Source: Luscinia megarhynchos (Eukaryota > Chordata > Aves > Passeriformes > Turdidae). Taken from it: DNA of 64,000 nt. The DNA is taken from positions 23,838,330-23,902,329 of the forward strand of contig CM067566.1 in assembly GCA_034336665.1 (NCBI GenBank). Direction: 5' to 3'. Under the pieces are notes generated by a model. The model saw nothing but the letters and a program-made list of their open reading frames with translations. It searched no databases and was not told the origin of the DNA. A program made the translations under genes and the position numbers. Shown one piece after another: positions 15,186 through 27,500 of this stretch (the stretch's first letter is position 1; every line of letters begins with the position of its first letter).

Positions 15186-15221
<36 letters not shown>
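15186..15221. repeat. 36-bp uninterrupted poly-T tract
   Basis: T is the only base from 15186 to 15221; another T9 run follows at 15231-15239. Downstream sequence to about 15430 is A-rich on the plus strand and not recognised as a reverse-transcribed gene. CR1 does not end in poly(A), so a processed-transcript origin is possible but unsupported; simple expansion of a T run is the default reading. Confidence 0.95.
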
Positions 15222-15224
<3 letters not shown>

Positions 15225-18200
15225 CCTGAGTTTTTTTTTATCTATTTCTTATGGGTAAATATTTTGGTTGTTAATGGAAAAAAACATTCTATGATGCTTC
15301 AAGTAGAAGCACAAAATACTACCACAAGAAAAATTAGAAACATTAAAGAAAAAACCCCAACAGATAACTTGCAAATACATTTGCACTTCCATGTCCTGAC
15401 TGACTATGCTGTCTTTTTCTTAAGTTTCTAGCTTTTTTTTCCTTGCCATTATTTTAAAGGCCTTTTTACAAAACTTAGTTCTCCTTAGTATAGATATGAA
15501 TCTTCTTTTTTATCAAGATCTCTTAGCTTTGATTATTAATTCACAGCAAATTGATTGCCCATAAGCTTTATTGATTCCATGGATTTTTACCCCTTCCACA
15601 TGCATTTGCCAGATAGTGATTTCCCACACTATGTGGACTATTGCCCTGACTTCAGAGTCTTCTAAATACAATTTTCCTCCAGTTTGAAAATGTAAGTCTT
15701 AAAACAGACCCATTTTTATGTGGTTTTTAAAAACAATATTCTAGAACAAGGGTCATAATTTTTACTTCCAGCAGGATTCTTATTTTTATGTATTAGTCAT
15801 GATTTTAATGAGGTTGGGGAGACACAGAGGCAGACTAGCTAGAGCTTGCCTGCCCTTCCCTAAAAAGCTGTGCCTTTAAATATTACTGAAGAAAATCTGC
15901 CAGTAATGCAGAAAACTTCAAGCACATAAAGGTCACACAAAGGCCTGGTAAGGCCTAGGATATAAATGTGCACAATAGAGAAACATAAAAGAATGTCCAA
16001 GGTAAAATGCAAAATGAACAACTAGACCACACTGCTTGGATAGGTTTATTTTTGTCTGACAAAAAGCTTGTTCCACTTAAATAAGCAGACCAAACAAACC
16101 TGTTATACCCTGGTAACCTACATATAGCTTGAACACTGTCAAAAACAAGCAGAGGTAGAAACAAAATAAATCATTCCTCTTAACAGAGCCTACATAATGC
16201 TCTAATTTCTCTCCTTTCCCTTTCTCTCTCTCTCTTTTTTTTTAATTTTGTCTTTTCATTGTGCATCACAAGTTTTTTATTTAACAAAGGTTTTGATCTT
16301 AAATATATTTTACTTCCACCACTTATTTCCCAGCTAAGGTGTTGCCAAGCCCAAATGCTGATTTAACTCATTAGTATCTATTCAGGATCTGATGAAGAAA
16401 GGCCATTCCCCCACAGAAAGGGCAGAGCTGCTGGGAGCTGCTAAACCCATGTGAGTTTCCCATCAGTGACAAAGGACAAACCTGCTTTCTCAGCCTCAGC
16501 TCGCTGTCCTGCTGGAGTGTGGGATGGATGTAACCTCTGCAGGCTGTGGAATCTGGCAGAGGAAAATTACATTGTACCCTGGGGACCATCTTACAGCTCA
16601 GAGCCCATTTCTGGGTAAAGTCAGTCCCTTTGGTGATGGTGTGAGACTGTTGTCACCTCTGAAATCATGGAAGAATGGAGATACTTTGGATGTCACCTTA
16701 TCTAGTTGTAAAAGGAATATTTAAAGCACTTACTGTGGATTTTTTTCACATCTTGTTGATAATATTTTTCATTTCCTTTTGTTTTATGTCCCTTTTCCCC
16801 CACTGCAGCCTAAGGGACGTGTATTGGGTTTTCAAGAGTGGCTGTCTCTCCCACTGTGTGGAATCTTGTTCTATCTTAAATAGGAGATATTCATGAAAGG
16901 AAACACCCAGAGGTTACTGAGAAGCTTCACCACCACCCTAGATGCAGCTTGCTTGGTATTAGAATTAGCAGAGTGGCTAAGTAAAATATGCTAAGTAAGT
17001 GTGTAACTGAATGCCCTAGATTTTCCACCAGATTAGCAGCTGGGGTGTGACAAGTATGCATGCAGACCCAGAGAAAGTAAAGTCAATATCTGTAAAAAGA
17101 TTCTTCTGGACTTTTTCTTCACAGAACAGCAAACACTTCACTAGAACACACTTCAAAAAAAAACCAAAGTTACAAACAGCTACTTAAAACTTGGTCGAGA
17201 AGATCAAGCACAGGAAGAAGTTTCTCATCACCTCTTGTGGGACACAACCCTCCCAGCTAACAGAAAAGACACTAAGCACAGATCTTGATAATTAGAAGAC
17301 TGAGTAAGTACAGCAGGAGCTAATAAGCCAATCCTACATGTGGAGTGTGTTTAATATTAATAACCTCTGTGAGTCCATTGATGCACTAGTGAAATGATGC
17401 CAGAACAAAGCCCTTCATGTACCTCAGCAAGGCTGAAGCTTTGGAAATCTGCATCAAAAGAGTCTGTGGTTAAGGGTGTGTTGCTCAGAAGTAATACAAA
17501 ACTTTACTGTTCAGTTTTTGTGTAGATGCTATTTCCTTTGCCTTTGTGGTTGTCACTTTTGTTTCCCCACTGAGGTTCTATAGTCCTTTTCATCCTTCTT
17601 GCTGCCCTTGTGGGCAGAAGCCAGCCAGGACCTGGGTACAGAACACCCACACCACAGAACTGATTTCCACTGCCCAGTAATCTGGTCTTGACAACTCTAA
17701 GCTTTTCCACACTTCAACTGTATCTTGGGCCCTTCTTCACAGCAACTATCACAGAGCTTGTCTCATTAACAATTGCATGTGAAAACAATATATCAGTAGG
17801 GGTGTTCTAACTGACTGAGGTATCTTCCAGTTGATTCATGCTGTGATTTAGAGAAGTTGGAAGCCTTTCTTTAGGATTTAAACTATCCTGGGTTTTTGTC
17901 TGATCTTTTAAGGTTTACTTTAAAGTGGGGAACAATTGTTGTCTGGCATTTCTGCGAACTGTAAGGACTTACCAATAAAAAAATACTTGTGTCATCTCTG
18001 GTGCTCTAGCTCTTGACCTGGGTTCAGTGTCACATGAATTAGTGGCTCCATACCAACCTGAGGTCCTCTAAGAAAGATTTTCTGTCGTTGTTGTTACATT
18101 TTTCTTAATTTTCTTGTAGTTCCCCCCAATTTTTCTTGATATTAGCTGCAAAAATAGTGGTTTCAGTGATTTCTATGCAGAATTCCCACCATACAGTACT

Positions 18201-21200
18201 TAAGATCATTTTCTCTGGTGGGGGTAGGAGGTGAAATATTATCACTTACTTTACAGTCGATTTACAATTTCTTCATGAATAACAAGAAAAGTATTCATTT
18301 TGACATGAAATCAATGTTACAGAGAAAAGACACAATCTTCTGATTCAAAGTTTAATTCAGCCTGCCACTACATGATCACAATATAAAGGTTACTTTGGTG
18401 ATTAAAATCTTTTAAATCTAGTTTAAAAATTGCATAGTAATCATAGGAGTGTTGACATAAATGGAGGAGAGCAAAATCAGAAAATGGAAAGACCAGTGAT
18501 TCATTTTTGTAATGAAGCTGTTTATTCTTACTGTGAAAGACTGCATTTCTAAAAAAGCAGATTTTGAGACAATTAATATATGATGTTTTTATTGTCCCAA
18601 CTTTGACAAAGGAACTTTCATTGCAATCTTCTCTCAGTGCTCATCTCTCTATATCAGCTGGATGATGAGAATAAATCTCTTATTTAACCTGGCTGTCTGT
18701 GTAAAGCTCTGCAGAAGGAGTTTCAGCAGATGGAGCTAGTGTGCTTCCAATCTTTGACACCTGTGCTTAACGTGGAAAAGATGAGCGGAATCATTTGCAG
18801 AACTGTGGCTGGGGATGTGTCAGGGTCAGGGGTGAAGACTTTCTTTTGGCTTAGTGGAAAAGTAGCAAGCATAAGAGGGAATTACCTATCATTTATCAAG
18901 TGCTGGTAGATAAGAGGAGGGCAGCTTAGTGATTCAGAAACCAGTGATGTGCCATAATACAGAAAATAACTTGAGAAGAATAATAATTATTGCATTTCCC
19001 TCCAAATTCTATTATGATGTCTCCCTATTTTTTACTGTTACTCTCACAGAGCAATAGACTGCGGTCAGACAATGCCACAAAATAAAATATTCAGAAAACC
19101 TGTGGCAAATTGTTTAGGTCTTATGGGATGTGTTGGTCATATTGAGCCACAGTAAGAAAGAAGGTGTGTCTGTGGAGCTGCAATCCCTTAATTCAAGCCT
19201 GTACTGACCTGTAGAACATCAGTTGTTTATTCTGATAAGAGCCTTATGCAGTCACTGACATTTACTGAGATTTTGAAGCAGGGAGGTGCTGGAAACACCC
19301 ATTTTCCCAGCAGGGTGTTCATAAGATGCCTGACAATTAGTAAAAAGTTAAGCCTATTGTTGTCCATTTTTTAAACCATTAGTTTCCAGTCTATGCTTCT
19401 TGGCTCCAGAGGTACTCCCAACCTTCCCAGCAGTCAGGGTACTGAATCCAGTGGGACCTCATCAACAGCTCCCATTCAGATCAAGGTTTTCTCCTTTCTG
19501 CCTCCAAGATTATTTAACAGGTCCTCTCCTGCAGAGTTCTTGCAACAGGAGATTTTATCACGTGAAGGCCTGTAGCTAAAGGTCACAAGGAGGGACAGGA
19601 GAGGCTCTTGGATATGATGTGCAGTGCCTTTAGTCCATGTAGAGCTGTATCTGGCACACACAGAAGGCCATAACCTACACTGAGGGGTGCATGTGAGTGA
19701 CACAAAGAGATTCAAAGAGATCAGCAGAGCTATCTGTCCTGTGACAATTCTGCTGGGCTCATTTTCCAAGGTCAGTGGTTTTTATTTGATGTACTAGCAA
19801 GCACAGAGGGTGGGAGCTTCTCACAAACCCCTCTTCAATGCAGTGCTGGAGGCTAGCAGCAGGGAAAAGAAAATGCTCAGAGTTCTCAGCCAATTTTTGG
19901 AGTGGTCCTGCCATGAGAAGAGCACCTGAGAGGCTTGGCATTCAACATGCATATCCACACATCCAGTCTGGGAAAGGGAAGGAAGGCAAGAAAGCAAATC
20001 AGTTCAGGAAAGTTTCCAGGATTTTCAATTTGTGACATTAGCTTTCCAACAGGAGAATATGCAAATGCTGGTGGCATCCTGATAAGAGGAGAGCTATATG
20101 CTATTTCAGAAGTTAATATATGGTGTCACACTGTATCTGCTCTGCAGTTCTTCAGTTCCTGCATTGTGATTTAGGGTAGCACATTATAAGAGCAGTGTGT
20201 GAAAGTTTCAAAGCCATCATTGGTCATTGTTACAGCAGCATAACACTGACAAGCGACTGATGGAAAGAAAGGTTTTATTGCTGCACTGTTCTCTCCTTCT
20301 TGCCTATTTAGGTCTTCAGCTTCATCACTTTAGTGACTCCATACGCTACTGAATTCTTGAACAAGGTTTCAGTGGGAATGAAGTAAGGCATTATTTTGTT
20401 ATATGCATGTCTCATACCAAAAGGACACTTTTATTTTACTGTAAATTGCCTCCTGCAGCAACCAAGTGGGTCATGGTTTTTGCATACATATGTATAAATT
20501 TTTTGTTTGGGTTTTGAATTCACATTGGTTAGATTCTGAAAATCTAATTGGAATTTAGTTATCTTTAAGAGATTGCCTTGTGTAAATTTTAATCTATTTT
20601 TAGTATTTTGAAACTTTTTTCCATAAATCAGCCAGCCCTGAACCCTTACTGGTGATTACTGCTTTCAGATACCAGGAATGTAGTGTAAAAATGTAGGCAA
20701 AGAAATTCATCATATATCAGAATCTCCTTTTCATGTGGCCAGTAGTAGTTACATAGAGCCTACATCCATCCCTAATTACAATTGTAATGTAATTTCTCAA
20801 AAGGAGTCAGTGCTGTAAAGTGTTGCTTAGTTTTCCATGTTACAATAAGTCAGCTGAATAATAACAGTAAATCTTGGCTGGAAACCCAGAGATTTGTGGA
20901 TTGTACCAGTCTCCAACAGAATTTCTGAATGACTAGTGTTTCTTTCACTTGTCTTGGTTTTGAAAACAGTACTTGTGTCCATCTGTTTTTGTGAATTCCT
21001 TGAAATCAAGGAATGGATGGTCAGTGGATGAAAAGTGTAGCATAAAACTTTGGTTTAACATTGCAGTATTGTCTACAAAAGATCACATGCACGGTTTCCT
21101 ATTCTGCCATGGATGACCTGTCCTCTGAAAAGCTGGTTCACAATAAATTAGAGACTGAATTTACATGGTGTGATTCACTCTGCACTGGCTCCAGGTGAGG

Positions 21201-22889
21201 ACATTCTCACTATAACCACTCATCTCACCCAGCTGCAGCAGTTCCCAGGCTGCTGCTCTGCCAAAGAAGAGCCTCCTGAGCAGAAAGTCTCAGAGCATCC
21301 AAGTTAGACATGTTGTGACTCCACTCTACAGGAGCTTCTCTCTCCCCTCCTAACTACAGAATCTGGGGAGATCAGCTTACACTTCAAGGGATGTGATACC
21401 TTTCCCTCTGCCTGCTCTGACTCTTATCACTATCTGTGAGTCCAATTCTTCCATAATTTATTTTGGAATTGATTGTACATGTTCTAGGGGGAATACTCAT
21501 GTGGCCCAGACTCCCTCTACAAGTCACAGGATGAAAAGGTAAATTTATTTAGCAGAGTGAAAAAGTAGGAGACTGCCATAGGTATAACAGAGATGTTTCT
21601 GCTTCTCTCTTTCTTACTGTCCTTCTGAGCAGAAAGTTAACCTTTGTGATGGCAGATAAGAAGGTGGAATGAAGAAACTCACAATTCACACCTCCCTAAT
21701 TCACAGCACTCACTAACTTTTCTGTTTTGTTAAGCCAAAATTATATACAGCTTAATAACAAAAACACTGTCTTTATAGAGACTCCCAAAAAGTGATTCAG
21801 GGTCCTGGGGACAAAGGCTCCACATTTATTTTTGGGAGTTTCCAGTATCCCAGGTATTACCAGTGGAACACTTAAATAAGCAACTTACAGTATTATTTTC
21901 CCAGCAGTAATGCTTAATGAAACTAAAAGTACTTTTGGTTCTTTATTACTGTGAAATTAGTACTGATGAGACTATTGTAATGAAATATCATTTTCTTACT
22001 GATGCCACAGTTTTAAACCCTTGTGACCCACCAAAGCCATTGCATGCAGAAAAACAACTTTAAAAGAAAAGAGGTCATATATATGGCTAATAACAGCACT
22101 TGGGAGGCAGAGCTGTGCAAGGACTAGTGTAGGAATTGCAGAATTTGCTAATAAATTATTTCTGTCAGGATCTTGGCAGCAATCAGATAAAAAAACTTGT
22201 AAATCTCCTGCAAAGCGAAGTAGAAATGTGTTTTGGAACAACTGATAAAGTCTGACTACCTAGAGAGGAGAGCTGAATTCTGTGCTGGCAAGGAAATCTT
22301 ATCTTCTTGACAGTATTGGCTAAGCACTTATCAAGGATTGGAGGCTGAAGAGGGTACATGAAAGGAAAGAGCTTCTACACTGCATTGGCTATGGCTAAAC
22401 AACTCCAATTTATTATGAACAAAACTTAGAACATCATACCTTTGAATTATTCCTGCACACAAGTTCATGAACAATCACAGTGATGAATGAGATCTTAAAT
22501 AGTTCTGTAAAATACCAGGAAAAGATACTCAGTAACTGGAGAAGTCTTTCTAAAAGCTGCATTTTGGAGTTGTGGGATGGGATAGAGGAAGCAAGAAATC
22601 TAGCTGCTGAAATAGTTTAGATTCTTCTTTAATGAGGAACACATTCTTATTTAGGTATTCTAAGGACATAATGCCCCAACAGTTGTAAATTAAAGAAATT
22701 GACTGTTACAATGTAAATGTTTCTTTGTCCTGTGTATTCTAGGATCTAGCTGTTACAACCCTCTCTCAGTGGATTGCAAATCCTGAAGTTCAAAATATTT
22801 CCCCAAAACATGATTAAAACCAAATGAGGTTAAAAAATTGATGTATTTTATTTAACAGTAAAAAAGACATAGAGAATGAAAAAAAAATT

Positions 22890-23560
22890 AGAAAAAGGAG
22901 TGTGTGTGGGGGAAAGGGAGAGTGTCAGACAGATTAAGTAGAAACATATCACCTCTCCATGGGTCCAAATGATGGTCTTGTTGCTTCTCTCCATCTGGTC
23001 TTCTTGGTAGTGAGGGTTTCCTTTTGAAAAGCATAGAATCCCATGGATAATACACGTTTGGGCCAGGTGGGAATGCCCAGGTAGCTCCCCTGCAGGGGGC
23101 AGTTTGACACGTCCCTTGCAAGGCTGTGGATCTGCTGCATCACTCAGAGCTCTGGTGCAGGATCTGGGGAGCATTTGGGGAGGCTCTGATGGACCATGGC
23201 CCCCCTTGGGGACTCTGCAGCTGGGCAGGTCTGCACAGCACAGGACAGGGTTCACTGCCTCTGACCAAAGGTTTTTTTGCCATAGACCCAACCCCATCCT
23301 CCTCCTCCCTTGGTGGAGGGGTCTGTGCAAGCCTGGCAGCTGGTGAGTCTGGGGTTGTGGCCTCCACTCCAAAGCAGCTCAATTTGTCTCTCCTGTGGAT
23401 GCTTATCCATCACTTCCCAGACCTAAGATGCTTAAAACAACAGTGTCACTTTCTCCTATCTCTATCCCTTAGGTGGTTTAACTCACAGTTCATGGTTTCA
23501 GCCAGGAGGGCCATCCAGGGTGAGCTTTGGTGGTGCAGGTTCATTATAGTTTTGCTGTGA
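22890..23560. other. GC-richer block of unknown origin, possibly a decayed LTR
   Basis: Base composition shifts to about half G+C between roughly 22890 and 23560, against AT-rich sides. Frames are open on both strands (minus 22848-23372, 174 codons; plus 23126-23560, 144 codons), as expected of a GC-rich segment rather than of a gene; the predicted proteins are low-complexity and carry no domain I recognise. The length and GC-rich, CT/GA-box texture resemble avian LTRs, but I cannot identify TG/CA ends or a target-site duplication. An exon cluster cannot be excluded. Confidence 0.25.
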
Positions 23561-24187
23561 TAGGCAAAAGTCCTTTATAAAAATGTATAAGCCATAAATC
23601 ATAACATTTCAGTCTCTGATGCTGTCATAGTAGGATTTGGTGTTACTAGCTATGTTAATATAAACAATTATTAGTAATGGAACTAATAAATCCCCTCAGC
23701 CAAATGTACACTGATTTTATGGATTGTTTCTTCTGAAGTTAGCTGAAAACTATCCTGCAGTAATTTTTAAACATTTTCTCCCCCAGTATGGATATTTTTC
23801 TCTTTTTAATACCTTTACATATATGATTTCACTTACCACTTTCTGTTTATTTTCACTGGTGTGAAAACAGGCAAGAGAAATGCTTGTCAACTGTTTAGTT
23901 TTGTACATAACTCAGCAACTACTCATGGAACAGATTATTATATCTGAATGACTATTTCATCTGAATGACTATTCATGGGGAGTGTATTTTGCTTAGAATT
24001 TTTTTTAAATTAATATTCACTTACATACGATTTTCTCTGGAGATTAACACGTACACAGGCACATTTTTTTCTTAGATGAAGGCTCACCAAAATGCAGCTA
24101 ACAAGACATTTATGACTCATTAAGCCCTTCTTTGTGGTTCACAAATTACATCTGTCCTTTTGTCCACATCAACAGAACAAAGACATA

Positions 24188-24577
24188 AATTCACAGAAAG
24201 CTTGGGGTTGAAGCCTGGGGACATCTGGATGCCATCTTATCCAACCTCCTTGCTCAAGCAGGGTTACCTGGAGCAGAGTGTCCAGGACTGTATCTGGATG
24301 GTTTTTTAATATCTCAAAGAATGGAAAACCTGCAACCACCTGGACAACCTCTGCCAGTGCTCAGTTACCCACTCACAGTGAAAAAGATATTTCCCCATGT
24401 TCAGAGGCAACCTCCTGTATTTTGTGATTTGTGCCCCTTGCCTTGTGTTCTGTAACTGGGCACTGCTGAAGAGATGTTGGCTGCATCTGAAGGTGCTGCT
24501 TTGCACCCTCCCTTGAGTAACTGATACACATTGGTAAGATCACTCTTACACCTCTTTGCTAAGACTGAAGAGTCAGT
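24188..24577 (-). mobile_element. CR1 LINE 3' fragment, antisense
   Basis: Read on the minus strand this is the 3' UTR of a CR1 retrotransposon. The 3' terminus lies at the left ('attcacagaaagcttggggttgaag', the antisense of the CR1 end next to the ATTCTATG-like repeat), followed by the antisense landmarks 'catcttatccaacctcc', 'ggatggttttttaatatctc' and 'cctctgccagtgctcagttacccactcacagtg'. The copy is 5'-truncated, as most CR1 copies are, and moderately diverged. It carries no reverse-transcriptase sequence. Confidence 0.8.
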
Positions 24578-27500
24578 TCTTTTGGTCTATGTTTAAAAGT
24601 AAACACAGGGTGCATATCATTAAACAAGCCAAAGCTGAGAAAATGATTTTGACCCCTACCATACAACCATACACATTGTTTACATGGTTCATGATTTTCC
24701 TGTGGCTTACTAGGTGGTCTGGACAGTGTCTGATCAAGGCTTCAGACACCTTGTATCAAGGACAGCTCTCACAAAGCAGGATGGATGGGACTACACCAAG
24801 TTTGTCTCTCTTCCCTCTCTGTAGTCCCCCAGGTCTGTGTCAGAAGGCTTTATGCCCTCACATATCCTTCCTGCTCTGCTTTAGGGCTATTGCACATTCC
24901 TTCAGACTCATATTGGGAAAGTCCCTCTTCAGCTGTAGAGGTCCACATAACATACAGAAACTCAACATCCTTTCTCCTCTGGGCAGTTTTACAGGACAGG
25001 AATGGAGATTATGGCACTGCATAGGTAGAAAAGAAAATGCTTTTTATGTAGAAATTGAAGTCCATCCTTGCTGCCTTACATTTTGGGCAGTCAACTTTAC
25101 AAAAATATCATGCTGGTTAGAAGGCATCAGCAATAATGTTGAAAAACATGTTCAGTAGGAGAAAAGAAACGATGTTAAACTTGACATAGCACAGAAGAGG
25201 GAGTACCATAACAGGAATGCTGTTTTCATCTGTGGAGTGACAGAAAAAAGTCTCAGAGGGCCTTGCTGCTCTTTAGAGCCTCAAAGATCACATTGGTTCA
25301 AAAAATAGCTATTCTGAGTGCCACACTATTGATAAAAACAACACATGGAAAGTTCATTTCTCACTGGTGTCATAACAGATGGTGCCTCCTTTATGATGGT
25401 GAGATATAAGGGTGTTGCAGCACTTAAGAACAAAAACTGTTGTAGAGTATGGAGATGAAGACACTGTTTTATTCATTAGCAAACTCTTACTGCAAACCTC
25501 CTTAAAATAGAGCATGTCATACACATTGATGATGAATGTATGGAAGTCTCCACACCCAAAAGTCTAGTCCTCTGTGGAAGCCCATGAGGCTGAACACAGA
25601 GATGATTTATATTCACAGACATTCAGCACATTTCTGTGGTTTTGTTTTGTTGGAGGACATAGACTCCTGCAAAGGAGAAGTAAGGATAACAACATCTGCA
25701 AGGCTGGGACTGCACAAGACATTTCACCTTTTTTCTTATCTCAGTGAAGTGAATCAGATTTGCTGTGGCAGAAGCTCCCATCTGCCCTAATTGACTGCAT
25801 GAAAACTTTGAAGGGAAACCTCAAAGCAGTGCAGAGGCAAAACATCAGAAGCATAGTGACACTTCCAGGTTGCAGCAAAGAAGAATTAGTGGAGAAAAAG
25901 TTTTGTCCTTCACAATATGAGTACAAGTAGTGACCCAAGAAATGCTTCAGAATATGTGCAGGTACATCTTTTTGACTTGAAGTGGACTGTGAAGATAAAA
26001 ATATTTTTTCTGAAGTTTTGTATTGAAGATGGGGCATTTTTCTATGACTCAGATCCTGATATCCTGTCAGCATATCTGTCCTGAATAAGCTTGTGGAGGG
26101 AACACCTGAAATAGATGCTTTCAGGGTAGCAGCCAGATTTTATGATTCTGGATTCTTCCTCTTTTTGAGTACTTCAGATAATAATAATAATTAAAAAAAA
26201 AAAAAAGGATCTGATTAACAGAGAGTCATGATCATGAATTCACCTCATCTTCCCCTGGAACCTATTTCTGTCAGCAGTGATTCTACAACCAGTGAGGACA
26301 AAGTAATGTGTATCAAAATAGGAAAAAGCTTTCAGAATGTCCCTAACAACATCCTGGATGCCAGCTCCGTGATTTCTAGCACACAGAGTTACTGCCTCTC
26401 TGGAAAGACTCTAGCTTTTATTAAGGGCAAAAATTAATAACTGCTACAAAAAATTGCCACTTTTAGACACAAATGAATGCAGCTGGTCCTACAAAAAGCT
26501 GTAGTACATGTTATTCAGTACTGCCAACACTGTGCAGGACTTGCTGAAATCTCTTATTTCAAATCCAGAGAATTGTTTGCAGATCAATTTTCCCCAGATC
26601 CTACTGGTGTATCTCCTCCATTTGAGCATGGAGTTAGGTCTTGAAAATGATTATCTTTTTATTTTTCTGAGAGAACATATTAAAGAAGGGACTTAACTTT
26701 CTCTTCCTTTATTGAATGCTGCTCTTTGTTTATATGTCTTTTCCCTCTTCCTCTCTCAACAGGGACTTGACAGTTTTCTGGCCAGCTTCCTATCTGGAGT
26801 TTAAAGAGTTTTTAATTTGCCTGACATTTTCTGTTGGTTAAGTTAGGATATATCCATCTTTCTTCCACCATTTTGGAATTGCTGGCTTCATGGGTTATTT
26901 CCCTTTAGCCAACAGAGCTGTTATGGTGGCCCTGGTGTGCAAATCTTCTGCTGTTTCTTGTTGTGCTTGTTTTCAGTTGCATAGAGCAGCCTAGGTGTGG
27001 GGGTTGTGTCTGTGTGTCTTTCTGAAAATGTTTTTCCATTTTGTTTTGCTTTAAGTTAAGTAAGACATAAGATAAACAGAAAATTCTGAATTTTGCAGAT
27101 TCTACAAACTTTGAATTCCTTAATTGTGAAGAAAGTCCACAGTCTGCAAACTCAGTCTGTGGAAAGAAGTGTCCAGCAAGCTAAACTATGAAGGTCAGGG
27201 AAAGCAGGCACTATTTAATGTCTAGGATATTGTTTTGACAGTAATCTCAATAGCTATGACCAAACAAATGTTTTTCTTGCTATACACAGAAAAATATGTT
27301 TGTATGTAGATTTTATATTTTCATATTTTGTATATACCTATATACATAATTCTAGCTTACTCAGCTATTTTATCTATTGAATAAAGACTAGATCCCTTCT
27401 CCAGTTTGAAAGATAGACAAGTAGAAGTTTTTGGATTAAGGATTTGAGAACCTAACCACTCACATTTGTTCTGTAAAATGCATAGCATGCTTTGGTTGTG

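Larger units (their letters stand above)
14881..24187. other. AT-rich unique non-coding sequence, no gene seen
   Basis: Apart from the poly-T tract at 15186-15221, a short CT-rich run near 16215-16240, and the GC-richer block at 22890-23560 (listed separately), nothing is recognised. Open frames here are under 100 codons outside that block and lack conserved motifs. A 17-bp near-tandem duplication (atctgaatgactattt repeated) lies at about 23942-23975. Confidence 0.55.

Noticed and set aside
22848..23372. 174-codon minus-strand open frame
   Set aside because: Low-complexity, Pro/Gln-rich translation in a GC-rich block that is open in several frames; no family recognised.
24556..25158. 200-codon plus-strand open frame
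   Set aside because: Its start overlaps the end of an antisense CR1 and the rest shows no conserved motif; not a gene.
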